Positions 51,411 to 60,329 of a DNA stretch of 64,000 nt are shown here, in pieces. Under the pieces are notes generated by a model, which had not been told where the DNA came from, searched no databases, and worked only from the letters and a program-made list of their open reading frames with translations. The DNA is taken from contig BCJU01000002.1 of the NCBI GenBank assembly GCA_001600355.1, forward strand, positions 372,001 to 436,000. The letters run 5' to 3'. This DNA is from Meira nashicola (lineage: Eukaryota; Basidiomycota; Exobasidiomycetes; Exobasidiales; Brachybasidiaceae). The translations under genes were made by a program, and so were the position numbers. Position 1 is the first letter of the stretch; each line of letters begins with the position of its first letter.

Positions 51411-51744
51411 ATGCATTTGATGTATTCTCTTGATCCAGTAAGTTCTTTATACCATTTGTTCCCGGAAACAAGCATATCTAACAATCAAACCTGCTTCCCA
51501 CTATAGGATGGAAATCGCATCTACACATTGAAAAAGCAAACAAAAACAGGAGGAATGACAAAGAGTGCTCATCCAGGTTAGTATACAGCAGAATAATTCG
51601 AAAATGTTCAATGAATGCTAAATTTTGCCTTTATCATTCTTTTCAGCTCGCTTCTCGCCAGACGACCGATACGCAAGACATCGTGTAACGCTCAAAAAGA
51701 GATTCGGCCTCTTGGCAACTCAACAACCCGCAAAACCCATGTAA
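51411..51744 (+). CDS. NOP10: H/ACA snoRNP protein NOP10
   Basis: Three exons: 51411-51437, 51507-51576 and 51647-51744, giving 64 residues, the family size. Spliced, it reads [19 protein letters not shown], then [19 protein letters not shown], then [15 protein letters not shown], an almost invariant family sequence. The two introns are 69 and 70 nt. NOP10 bridges the pseudouridine synthase CBF5 and NHP2 in H/ACA particles. No single open frame shows it. Confidence 0.93.
51438..51506 (+). other. First intron of NOP10
   Basis: 69 nt, GTAAGT donor after codon 9 and CTATAG acceptor, phase 0. Confidence 0.88.
51577..51646 (+). other. Second intron of NOP10
   Basis: 70 nt, GTTAGT donor and TTTTCAG acceptor. 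It splits the Ala codon of HPARFSPDD. Confidence 0.88.
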
Positions 51745-51882
51745 AGCGACATTTCTGCTCGCACGGCAACAGCTTTATTGTAATTGTATCTTGGTTAAAT
51801 GTATAATGTACATTGTATGCATGACGAGCGCAAAGGGACGATGGGTGATATTCTATTGGTAAAGATTCCCTTCAGAGACGAT

Positions 51883-52841
51883 TCATAGGAAGCCCATCTC
51901 TGCATCAATGAATGTCTGGAATCTTCCGGGGACGAAGGGTGGGAACGGTGCTACTCGCGGAGCATTTGATGCTTTTGGTGATAAGAGGGCTTGTAGTAAA
52001 CCTGGCAAACGGCTGACAGAGGAATAGGAAGAAAAGTGTTAGAAAGCTTCAGTCAACAAGCAAGAAAAATTTGGGCTACCTACTTTTCCTCGCCCATCTT
52101 TCCTCGAACACGAGTGGCTACAAGATAGCTTTGTTCTGCTAATGCCTGTGCTAATTCCGCTTGGTGATTATCCATCAATGTTTCATTCGGAACAACGACC
52201 AATTTCGGTTTTACTTCGTCTGGTAATCGTAATGCTTCTAGAATCGTTCCGGACCCAGCATGACTAATCACTACATCAGAAGAAAGCAGAAACGGTCTTA
52301 AATCTGGCACATAATCTCTTAGCTCGATATGTACATTTGACTCTCGATCTTTCGCTCCAGCTTGAACTGTGAAGGTGAAATGTTTTTTCTTTGTGCGTAA
52401 TTGATCGTCCTCTTCATCCTCGTCTGGTTGGTCAAATTTGCTTTTCTGACTAAGACGGAACGATTTAGCGAGAAGGTCATCTTGCATCACTAGATTTGGG
52501 GCCGATTTTTGATCGCTATTTGATAGGAATGCAGACATTGGAATTGGCAATGTACCTGAAGCACCCAACGAATCATGATCATCGACTTCTTTCTCTTTAC
52601 CTTTTCCCTTATCTGTTCTATGCAATATTGATCCTGATTCTAACAAGATATCCGATAATGGTGTTGCTCCGTATTGTATGATCAATCGAGGTGCAGAATT
52701 GGAATGTTCGCATGCATCAGCGATTGCATCGACAACTTTACACGATAGCATTGCAGCAACCAAAGAAGTAAACTTTGTACTTCCAACTGTCACAAAGATT
52801 GTCGGGGACACATTATTGATTTCTTTCTCTTTTATTGCCAT
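51883..52841 (-). CDS. ALG13: ALG13, catalytic subunit of the UDP-GlcNAc transferase
   Basis: Two exons: 52841-52084 and 52012-51883, giving 295 residues. With membrane-bound ALG14 it adds the second GlcNAc to dolichol-PP-GlcNAc on the cytosolic ER face. Evidence: [18 protein letters not shown] at the start, LIIQYG, then [20 protein letters not shown] with [12 protein letters not shown] and the [16 protein letters not shown] loop, all glycosyltransferase family 28 features. The second exon adds [13 protein letters not shown] and ends [12 protein letters not shown], consistent with fungal ALG13 tails. A charged insertion of about 90 residues makes it longer than yeast ALG13 (202). Tail-to-tail with NOP10 and divergent from RER1. 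Confidence 0.9.
52013..52083 (-). other. Intron of ALG13
   Basis: 71 nt, GTAGGT donor and GTCAG acceptor, creating an Asn codon at the junction. Without splicing the protein would stop directly after GEEK. Confidence 0.78.
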
Positions 52842-53493
52842 TATTGCTATTTGGATGTAGATCTGACGATGACCTACAATTGATCCTGTACAATCAAAGT
52901 TCTCCACAAATTCACACACCTAACTTAGAAGGCGGCACATCCTTTTCCTACATGTAAAATAGAATATTAAGGCTCATTACAAGCAAATGCTGTGTGTTTT
53001 CGCTTTTAGAGGTCATTCGGGCACTTTGCCTAGGAACACGTGGCTTGAGACAATTTCTTAAAACCCTCAAGCTGAGCGAACTTTTTGTCAGTCCGTGCCG
53101 TGCGGGCGTGCGTGCGCTTGGTTGGCCCAAAAAAAGCACGGTTTCGGCTGTATATCAGCTGCTGCAGGATACGTTTAGAGACAAGACATTGTATCATGCA
53201 CACTTCTAGAAGACTCGGGGGGGAGCAGAGGCATTAACAAAAGTTGGTATGGCATGCTTTATTTTTGGAAATCGGAAGATCCTAATAGGTATTTCTTTTT
53301 TCCTCTCTTTCTACATCCATAGACCATACAAACAAGTTTGTGCCTTGTCATCAGCTACACTCTTTCAAATATCTTATTGCCTTACGTTCGATCAAAGGGC
53401 AAGAAACGGTTGAAAGCTACATCAATCGAACGACTTTGACACGAAAGTTTGGATTGTGTAGAACGACATCCACTCCTTATACAAACATACAAG
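52842..53493. promoter_or_regulatory. Divergent promoter of ALG13 and RER1
   Basis: 652 bp between two ER-related genes. It contains a CACGTG-type word near 53039 and a GC-rich stretch around 53090-53130. No coding content supported. Confidence 0.45.
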
Positions 53494-54168
53494 ATGATGC
53501 GACCACAAGGAGATGAATTGGACGATGCTCCTCCAGCCGTTCAAAGGATGATGCAACAATCTGCCATGTTAGAAAGACGAGTTCAAGCTTTTCTAGATAA
53601 GACTACGCCACACGTTACAGAAAGATGGGCAGTAACGGCAGGNTTATTNTTTTTATTTATGCTTAGAATTATCTTTGCACAAGGATGGTATATCGTTTGT
53701 TATGCATTGTTCATTTATCTTCTCAACCTTTTCTTGGCATTCATTTCACCCAAATTTGATCCCTCTTTGGATGCAGATTTAGCCGAACAAGATGTTGAAG
53801 AAGGTGAACCTGGATTGCCAACAAGCTCTCCTTCTGCCAAAAAGCAAAATGGTCAACAAGGTTTGATGAGTGGAATGTTTGGGGGTGGCGGCGGTAACTC
53901 GAATGGAAATGGTGCAGCAGATGACGAATTCAGACCTTTTATCAGACGGTTACCTGAATTCAAATTTTGGTTAGGCGCAACACAAGCAATCCTTATTTCG
54001 CTATTCTGCACAATGTTTGTCATCTTTGACATACCTGTCTTTTGGCCCGTTCTTGTGGTTTATTGGCTCATGTTGACTGGTTTAACGATGAGAAGACAGA
54101 TTCAACATATGATCAGATATCGTTACGTTCCATGGGATTTAGGAAAGATGAAATATGGAAGGAAATAA
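53494..54168 (+). CDS. RER1: RER1 ER-retention receptor
   Basis: Intronless, 224 residues. RER1 returns escaped ER membrane proteins from the Golgi by recognising polar residues in their transmembrane segments. Conserved pieces: TPHVTERWAVTA, FIYLLNLFLAFISPKFDPSL, EFRPFIRRLPEFKFW, VFWPVLVVYWLML and RRQIQHMIRYRYVPWDLGK. Four hydrophobic segments fit the W topology. An inserted Ser/Gly-rich loop of about 35 residues separates FDPSLDADL from DEFRPF. Ambiguous bases at 53643 (silent, Gly) and 53649 (Leu or Phe) fall in the first membrane segment. The second ATG at 53497 is equally usable. Confidence 0.93.
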   Translation: MMRPQGDELDDAPPAVQRMMQQSAMLERRVQAFLDKTTPHVTERWAVTAXLXFLFMLRIIFAQGWYIVCYALFIYLLNLFLAFISPKFDPSLDADLAEQDVEEGEPGLPTSSPSAKKQNGQQGLMSGMFGGGGGNSNGNGAADDEFRPFIRRLPEFKFWLGATQAILISLFCTMFVIFDIPVFWPVLVVYWLMLTGLTMRRQIQHMIRYRYVPWDLGKMKYGRK

Positions 54169-54429
54169 TAATAAAGCCTAAACTTCAAACCACAAGACAA
54201 TTCTCCTCTCTATCTCAAGTCATCATCCCTCTGTACTCTTATGGTCAAATTTTTGCTTTTCTACAATTTATTCGTGTACACATTCTCTGACAATGTCAAT
54301 ATCACAAAAGATGAAATCATATGAATGTATGCATTGAAAGAAGAGAGACATTTATTTTCTAAAGATCGCACATAATCAAAAAAGGTTTAGATATACAGAT
54401 ATAAAGAGCAATATACTGCGCAAAGAGCT

Positions 54430-55500
54430 TTATTCTTTGTTTTCAGCACTAATCGGGGCAGCAGTAGGTGCGACAGTGGTAGCAGCGGAATGTGAGAGGG
54501 CAGCTGAGGTGGTTGGGTAAAAGCTTTCCTCATGTCCGGATTCTTTTCCTGTATTTGCTTCGGATGAAGCAGCGGCAGCCACAGCGACAGCACTCAAACT
54601 TGCTAAATCACTGGCATTCTCTTCTGCCGTCTTTCTCTCTTCTCCTTCAGTTTTCAATTCCTTTAAATCGATGAGAGGAGATCCAGATAATTCAAAAGGT
54701 AAAGCAGGAGGAGCTTCACCTCCTAAAGCTTCAATGCCCAAACGTAAAGCATCATTATCTTCACGTAATGTTTTGATAGCATTCAAAGCTTCATCATAGC
54801 GTCTTTTGAGCTTCTTGGCAGTCTCAACTGCTTCATCTGTCAATTTTGCTTTCTCTTCCGTTTGACGAACGTATTCATCCCTTCGAGCACGGAATGCACG
54901 TTGAGCGGCACGATTTTGAGCAGCTCTCTTGGACTTATTTAGAGGTCTACCGTTTCTTGCTAACAAGACTTCGTCCTCTGTACCTGTACCTGCTTCTTCT
55001 CCGCCAGTACCGGTTGTCCATTTGCTGTCATCGCCTACACCACTGGTGAATGTGGTATCTTGTGTTTGATCACCGGCATCTCCGATAGGGAAAGAGGAAG
55101 TGGAAGGCTCAGAAGGTTTATTGGCTTCATTGCTAGCAACTTCGCTATTTCGGCCATCTCCTTTTGCGCTTTCGGTTGCCGAATCGCTCTGTTGCAACTC
55201 AGGCACTTCTTTGAACAATTTAGCCAAATTTTCGTTAGTTGCTGACCATTGGAAATTTTGTTCGTTTTCAGGTGCATTTGTAACTGTAGTGGATTTATCA
55301 TTGGTACCGCTTCTCTGTATATCTGAATCAGTGTCGTTTTCCAACTTTCTCTTCTTGCTTGCGCTTTCAGAGTTAGCCACATCGCCGGCTGTCGCATTTG
55401 AGTTTGTATTACCAGTCGTATCATTGTTTTCGGGGTCATATGGCGGAGGCGGATTGGGCTGATTAGTAGCCGTTTGTGCTAAGCCCATAATTGCATCCAT
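54430..55500 (-). CDS. bZIP transcription factor, AP-1/KapC-like
   Basis: Intronless, 356 residues from the ATG at 55500. The basic region (NKSKRAAQNRAAQRAFRARR, about residues 171-190) has the fungal AP-1 signature N-x-x-AQ-x-x-FR, followed by a leucine-zipper-like coiled coil (DEAVETAKKLKRRYDEALN, IKTLREDNDALRLGIEAL). The N-terminal half is acidic and Ser/Asn-rich, with a KKRK cluster as a possible nuclear signal; the tail is Ala/Ser-rich. I see no Cys-rich domains of the YAP1 redox type, so KapC-like or another AP-1 relative is preferred over YAP1. The target genes are unknown. Divergent from ERG11 over 1.18 kb. Confidence 0.82.
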   Translation of the reverse strand: MDAIMGLAQTATNQPNPPPPYDPENNDTTGNTNSNATAGDVANSESASKKRKLENDTDSDIQRSGTNDKSTTVTNAPENEQNFQWSATNENLAKLFKEVPELQQSDSATESAKGDGRNSEVASNEANKPSEPSTSSFPIGDAGDQTQDTTFTSGVGDDSKWTTGTGGEEAGTGTEDEVLLARNGRPLNKSKRAAQNRAAQRAFRARRDEYVRQTEEKAKLTDEAVETAKKLKRRYDEALNAIKTLREDNDALRLGIEALGGEAPPALPFELSGSPLIDLKELKTEGEERKTAEENASDLASLSAVAVAAAASSEANTGKESGHEESFYPTTSAALSHSAATTVAPTAAPISAENKE

Positions 55501-56677
55501 AATTGCAGATAAATAGACCAATAGAGAAGAATGCGGATGTGTGTTGCGCGAAGTTTTACTCTATGCAAGAGATATGTGAAATCCTAGGTATACTGATGTA
55601 AGTAGAAAGGTATAAGTAGATGATGATGGTAGAAAGGTTGGTTAGTAAGCAAGGTGTTGCACAAAGTTAGGGTTAGAATGTACCACTACAACCGTGAGTT
55701 CGTCCATCGGTTTCGAAAGCCGCACAGGAAGGCTGAATGTAAAACAACGATGAAGTTTTGTATCAAGACTTCGTGGGAGAGAACACTTACGTTTATCTAT
55801 GTGCTATTTTGCATCCACTCCTTATCGAATTCTTTAACGATCTCCGATACTCTCTTTACAACGCAGGGTCCTTTCTTTTAGATTGTTGATGATACTCCGA
55901 TTTTATTTCTCCACACCTTTACCTCCTGGAAATGATACCAAAATGGTAGGAAAGGTACGCGTTAATATCTTGCTTACGTAGGATTGAAGGTGGAAGAAGA
56001 GAATGATGACTAATATGGCTCTGATGGTGTATTTATAAGCGGATTCGAAAGGGTCAAGAATAAAAATAAAATAAAAGAATTCAAAATTCACGCGTACCGG
56101 AAGAAGCATAAGCTCTGCTTTTTTGTACTTTTTAGCGAAACTTTTGCAAAGTTTCCCTATTCGTAAGTTATTGGCTATGCAGTACAAAGCCAGACAGATT
56201 GACTGCAATCCTTCCTGGCTGTAATCGGCACAGCGTAGCAAAAGAGGTGATACGCGTTTGTCTAAATTATAGGCCGCTTTGTCCGTGTCTTTTAATCCTG
56301 TTCTGTCTAAACTTTTCTGTGCAGCTTCACGGACAACCGAAAGTTAGGCAAATTAGCCTTAGACAGTAAAAGAGCCTGCAAAGGATAAGCATTTTGTGTA
56401 CGCGTGGAATGAAGAATGGGCTATGTTTAGCGTTGACCTGCTGCAATTCAACACGCCATAATAAAACTCGTTTAAATGGTGTGTTGGTTGATTCAAGGCT
56501 GTGCGTGCGTAAATGTATGGAAAAGTTGAAATCCGTGGAAAATTTAAGTTGGGCTTTCGGGCTGCAGCGCGAAAAGGCTAAAATTTAGAAGATTTGAGTT
56601 GTGATGATTATGATTTGCTTACAAAAAAAAGCATACAACTCTCTCACCATCATTACCTCTCCCTATTCGTCTTCAAG
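55501..56677. promoter_or_regulatory. Divergent promoter of the bZIP gene and ERG11
   Basis: 1177 bp. A telomere-like word TTAGGGTTAG occurs at 55667-55676. A pyrimidine-rich block directly precedes the ERG11 ATG and may mark the transcription start. Sterol-response sites were looked for; only a weak ATCACCTC-type match (minus strand, near 56248) was seen. Confidence 0.45.
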
Positions 56678-58321
56678 ATGGAGGTCGTTTCATCACTGAT
56701 ACAGGCTACGCCTATCTTACGTGACCTTTCCCCGGTGGCACAAGCAGCTTCTTTGGCAGTCATTGTTCCTCTCATTGTCGTTATTTTAAACGTGATTGCG
56801 CAATTGGTTTTGCCTCAACGTACTGCTGCTCCTCCTGTCGTATTTCACTATGTTCCAATCATCGGAAGTGCAATCTCGTATGGAATGGATCCATACAAGT
56901 TCTTCTTTGACAATCGCGAAAAGTATGGAGACGTTTTCACTTTCAAACTATTAGGTAGAAATATTACTGTTGCATTAGGTCCCAAAGGATCCAATTTGGT
57001 CTTCAATGGTCGTTTACAACAAGTCTCAGCTGAAGAAGCTTACACTCATTTAACTACGCCTGTCTTTGGAAAAGAGGTAGTGTATGATGTCCCAAATGCA
57101 GTTTTGATGGAGCAAAAGAAGTTGGTCAAGACTGGTCTATCAGTAGACAATTTCCGTGTTTATGTTGGTCAAATCACAGATGAAGTGAAGAGCTTCATCT
57201 CAACGGATTCTGCTTTTGCGCCTTTCCAAAAGAAAGTTCCAAAATCAACTGGAACTGTGGACATTTTCAAAGCAATGTGCGAGATTACAATTTTGACTGC
57301 TAGTCGTACCTTACAAGGTAAAGAAGTTCGTGATGCGCTTGACAAGACATTTGCGGATCTTTACCACGATTTGGATATGGGATTCAATCCAATCAACTTT
57401 GTTATCCCAAATCTACCTTTGCCAAGTAACTTCCGTCGTGATCGTGCCCAAAAGAAGATGAGCAACTTTTATCAAGAAATTATTCAAAAACGTCGTCAAG
57501 GTAAAAGTGATGCAGATGAAAGTGAACATGACATGATTGCTTCTTTGATGCAACAAACATACAAGAACGGTAGACCACTACGTGATGTTGAAATTGCACA
57601 CATTATGATTGCTCTTTTAATGGCCGGTCAACATACTTCCAGTGCAACTTTGAGCTGGGGAATGTTACGTTTGGCAAGCCGACCAGAAATTATCGAAGAA
57701 TTGTACGAAGAACAAATCAAGGTGTTTGGCGATGCAGATGGAACTTTGAGACCTTTGGATTATGATACACAAAAAGTTTCTTTACCTTTGATGGATTGCG
57801 TCGTTCGTGAAACATTGCGTATGCACCCTCCAATTCACAGCATCATGCGAAAGGTTCTCTCTGATATTCCAGTTCCTCCTACCTTGGCTGCTCCTGGAAC
57901 CGTCAATTCAGAAAAATCAGCTGATTCTACCTACGTCATTCCCGCTGGTCATTATGTCATGGCTGCACCTGGTGTCAGCCAAATGGATGCCAAAGTCTGG
58001 CGTGATGCTGATAAATTTGATCCGAAACGTTGGCTCGATAAGGACAATGTTGCAAACACTTCTGAAGATAAAGACGAAGACGTTGATTATGGATGGGGTT
58101 CTATCAAGAGCGGTGGAAACAGTCCTTATTTGCCATTTGGAGCCGGTCGTCATAGATGCATTGGAGAACAATTTGCTTATCTTCAATTGGGTACAATTTT
58201 GTCTTACTTTGTCAGAAGATTTTCTTGGACTTTAGAAACCACTTTCCCAGGTCCAGATTACACTTCTATGATTGTCTTACCTCAACAACCTGCCAACATC
58301 GTTTTGACTGAACGTAAATGA
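56678..58321 (+). CDS. ERG11: Sterol 14-alpha-demethylase (CYP51)
   Basis: Intronless, 547 residues from the ATG at 56678. ER cytochrome P450 that removes the lanosterol/eburicol 14-methyl group; the target of azoles. A hydrophobic anchor (SLAVIVPLIVVILNVIAQLV) is followed by AYTHLTTPVFGKEVVYDVPN and LMEQKK (substrate recognition site 1), the I-helix AGQHTSS, the ExxR motif (RETLRMHPP) and the haem loop PFGAGRHRCIGEQ with its Cys ligand. Residues matching C. albicans Tyr118, Phe126, Tyr132 and Lys143 are kept as Tyr122, Phe130, Tyr136 and Lys147, but the position of Phe145 is Leu149. Converges with AP-2 mu. Confidence 0.95.
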   Translation: MEVVSSLIQATPILRDLSPVAQAASLAVIVPLIVVILNVIAQLVLPQRTAAPPVVFHYVPIIGSAISYGMDPYKFFFDNREKYGDVFTFKLLGRNITVALGPKGSNLVFNGRLQQVSAEEAYTHLTTPVFGKEVVYDVPNAVLMEQKKLVKTGLSVDNFRVYVGQITDEVKSFISTDSAFAPFQKKVPKSTGTVDIFKAMCEITILTASRTLQGKEVRDALDKTFADLYHDLDMGFNPINFVIPNLPLPSNFRRDRAQKKMSNFYQEIIQKRRQGKSDADESEHDMIASLMQQTYKNGRPLRDVEIAHIMIALLMAGQHTSSATLSWGMLRLASRPEIIEELYEEQIKVFGDADGTLRPLDYDTQKVSLPLMDCVVRETLRMHPPIHSIMRKVLSDIPVPPTLAAPGTVNSEKSADSTYVIPAGHYVMAAPGVSQMDAKVWRDADKFDPKRWLDKDNVANTSEDKDEDVDYGWGSIKSGGNSPYLPFGAGRHRCIGEQFAYLQLGTILSYFVRRFSWTLETTFPGPDYTSMIVLPQQPANIVLTERK

Positions 58322-58641
58322 TTGGACCTTTTTTGGATTCGAAATAATGATAAGCACATATTTGTGCTCAATACCTCACCCTTGTGTCGACTCGCTCATA
58401 TCTTCCCCCAACCTCTGTACGTTTAGACATTACTTCGGTCGCTAATTAATTGACTGTATCTCGAAGTGGGAAGAGCATCAATCTCTTGAGAGTTGTCGTT
58501 GCACTACTTTTGCTGATGACCTAGAAACACAAAGTAATTATGCTGTGAATTAAGTCGGAATCATATTAAAAGCTGAAAAATACAATAGATGAAGTGAATA
58601 TATACAAAAGTGGAAAGAGGTATACGTTTCGCAAAAGAAGA
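58322..58641. other. Intergenic region between convergent ERG11 and AP-2 mu genes
   Basis: 320 bp, AT-rich, no coding content. Presumably the two 3' UTRs. Confidence 0.45.
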
Positions 58642-59919
58642 TCAAATACGAATCAAATATGTTCCATTTGCTTTTGTCAAATAGCGAACCCATTTGATAC
58701 TTTGATAATTTGACTTTTCAAACACTTTCAAATATCTTACCAACAAACCACTAGAAGTGAACATTAAAACTTGAAAATCTAATTCGATCGGTGGTCTTGA
58801 CCATGTTTTCCTATGCGTTGTCGAAGAAAGTTCTGCGTCTGCTTGAAGTGAAGTTTCTGCCATTCCTTGTATTCTTGGAATTTTCCAAACGATTACATGT
58901 TCTTCCGGTACATATTTTGCTTTTCCCATTGCAACTTGACATTTTACGTTTGTTGTATTTGTTGGAGTTGGAATTTTAACAATCACATTATTTCCGCTCA
59001 ATTTTGAATCGAAATTTGCACGAAGGGATATATTGTATTCCACCCTTGACTTTCCATGTTCTTCAACGATAGGATGTACTTTGAAAGGTAGATTGACATT
59101 ACTCGTAGATCTATATCTCATCAATTCAAATTCTCCATCAGGTGGAGTAAAGCTAATACTTCGATCGACGTCGTATTTGCCAAGTTTGACACATTGATGG
59201 AATTGACAATCATCAAGTTCAACAGCGCCATCATCTCGTTTCTTGTCATCTTTTGCCAAGACCAATTTATCATTTAAACCGAATCGACATTCAGGCATAC
59301 CAGATAAATAAGCCCGCATCAAAATTTGTCCGTCGACATCTGCACGTAAAACTGTTCCTTTGTTACTCATCAAAAGGTTCACAGTTTCAATAACATCCAC
59401 AAATGCTTCATTTTTTCGATATTTCACATCAGCCCTTCTCCAACTAGTTGCTCCTGTTGCTTGAATTGTAATCTTTGCGCTATCTTCACGAACTGCTTGT
59501 TCGGATTTTACACTTTCGGTGGTAATGTACATCTTGAGAGTATCCGTTTCACTATTTTGAGGATAACCGAAATCCATAACTTCATCCAATAATTCATAAA
59601 ACAAAACAAAGTTATTCTTTACGCTTTCTTCGTCAAATTTACCAAAATATGATCTTCCTATTTGAATGATTCGATAACAAAATTCAAAAACCAAAGCAGC
59701 ATTTGCATTGCATTTCGTTACCGCAACAACGTATAAATTTTCATGTCGAACGTGAAAGAATGAAGTACTTCCAAGTGTAACGATTGGTGATCGAACGTCA
59801 GGATTGGAAACGACTTGAATACGAAAGATTTCAGCAATTGATCTTTTCAAATCTGGTCTAAACAATCTTGAAATTAATACTTCTCCTTTTTGATTAAAGA
59901 TGAAAAATGCTGAAATCAT
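58642..59919 (-). CDS. APM4: AP-2 adaptor complex mu subunit
   Basis: Intronless, 425 residues from the ATG at 59919; the open frame upstream contains ATGs, but MISAFFIFNQKGEVLISRLF is the canonical mu N-terminus. The longin-like domain (about 1-140) includes VVAVTKCNANAALVFEFCYR and FELLDEVMDFGYPQ-type sequence (observed as YELLDEVMDFGYPQN). The C-terminal MHD begins KNEAFVDVIETVNLLMSNKG and ends NYQSIKWVRYLTKANGTYLI, with the FTPPDGEFELMRYR strand. It recognises tyrosine-based cargo signals in clathrin endocytosis. The ending and the GTVLRADVDGQI strand favour AP-2 over AP-1 mu. Divergent from LSM7. Confidence 0.9.
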   Translation of the reverse strand: MISAFFIFNQKGEVLISRLFRPDLKRSIAEIFRIQVVSNPDVRSPIVTLGSTSFFHVRHENLYVVAVTKCNANAALVFEFCYRIIQIGRSYFGKFDEESVKNNFVLFYELLDEVMDFGYPQNSETDTLKMYITTESVKSEQAVREDSAKITIQATGATSWRRADVKYRKNEAFVDVIETVNLLMSNKGTVLRADVDGQILMRAYLSGMPECRFGLNDKLVLAKDDKKRDDGAVELDDCQFHQCVKLGKYDVDRSISFTPPDGEFELMRYRSTSNVNLPFKVHPIVEEHGKSRVEYNISLRANFDSKLSGNNVIVKIPTPTNTTNVKCQVAMGKAKYVPEEHVIVWKIPRIQGMAETSLQADAELSSTTHRKTWSRPPIELDFQVLMFTSSGLLVRYLKVFEKSNYQSIKWVRYLTKANGTYLIRI

Positions 59920-60329
59920 CTTTGCTGTTCTTTTGTGTGTTGATTTTGAGAATACTCTTCCCGCACACACACAAATGACTTCTAGAAGTTGATCGTCGGA
60001 AGGAGGGGGATCGATGAAAGCAAACAAGCAAGATGCACTTCCAAAACAAAAGCACAATAAAATCCAAAATCCCTTTGTTCTCGGATTGTACAATTCCCCA
60101 CGCCTTTGTTGTAGCATAAGACCACACACATGCAAGTGCCCTGTGCGTGCGTTCGCAGGCGTACACTAGAATTACGAGAAGTTTTGCAACACGCTCGCAC
60201 GCGCTTTTTTTGACTTTAATTGTCTTTTGGATTATCTACAAAATCCGAGAACGAAAGAAGATTGTTGCTAACAACCATCAATCAAAAACCTGTGCATATA
60301 TCATCAGCTTCTACAAATCACAAGCATAA
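59920..60329. promoter_or_regulatory. Divergent promoter of AP-2 mu and LSM7
   Basis: 410 bp. GTGTGC/GCGTGC-rich in the centre (60120-60200). No defined site recognised. Confidence 0.4.

Noticed and set aside
53643..53649. RER1 as a pseudogene because of ambiguous bases
   Set aside because: Both ambiguous codons leave the frame open (Gly, and Leu or Phe) and all conserved motifs follow intact.
55667..55676. TTAGGGTTAG as an internal telomere repeat
   Set aside because: Only one and a half units occur, so it is more likely chance or a short factor-binding site than a telomere remnant.
24753..56273. Shared 12-mer CTAAATTATAGG in two divergent promoters (near 24753 and 56262)
   Set aside because: Exact 12-base matches are expected by chance in 64 kb of AT-rich DNA; surrounding bases do not align.
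56604..56699. Out-of-frame upstream ORF overlapping the ERG11 start codon
   Set aside because: The ATGs at 56604 and 56610 lie before an A-run and a pyrimidine block that look like the transcription start zone, so they are probably not in the mRNA. No 5' end data are available.
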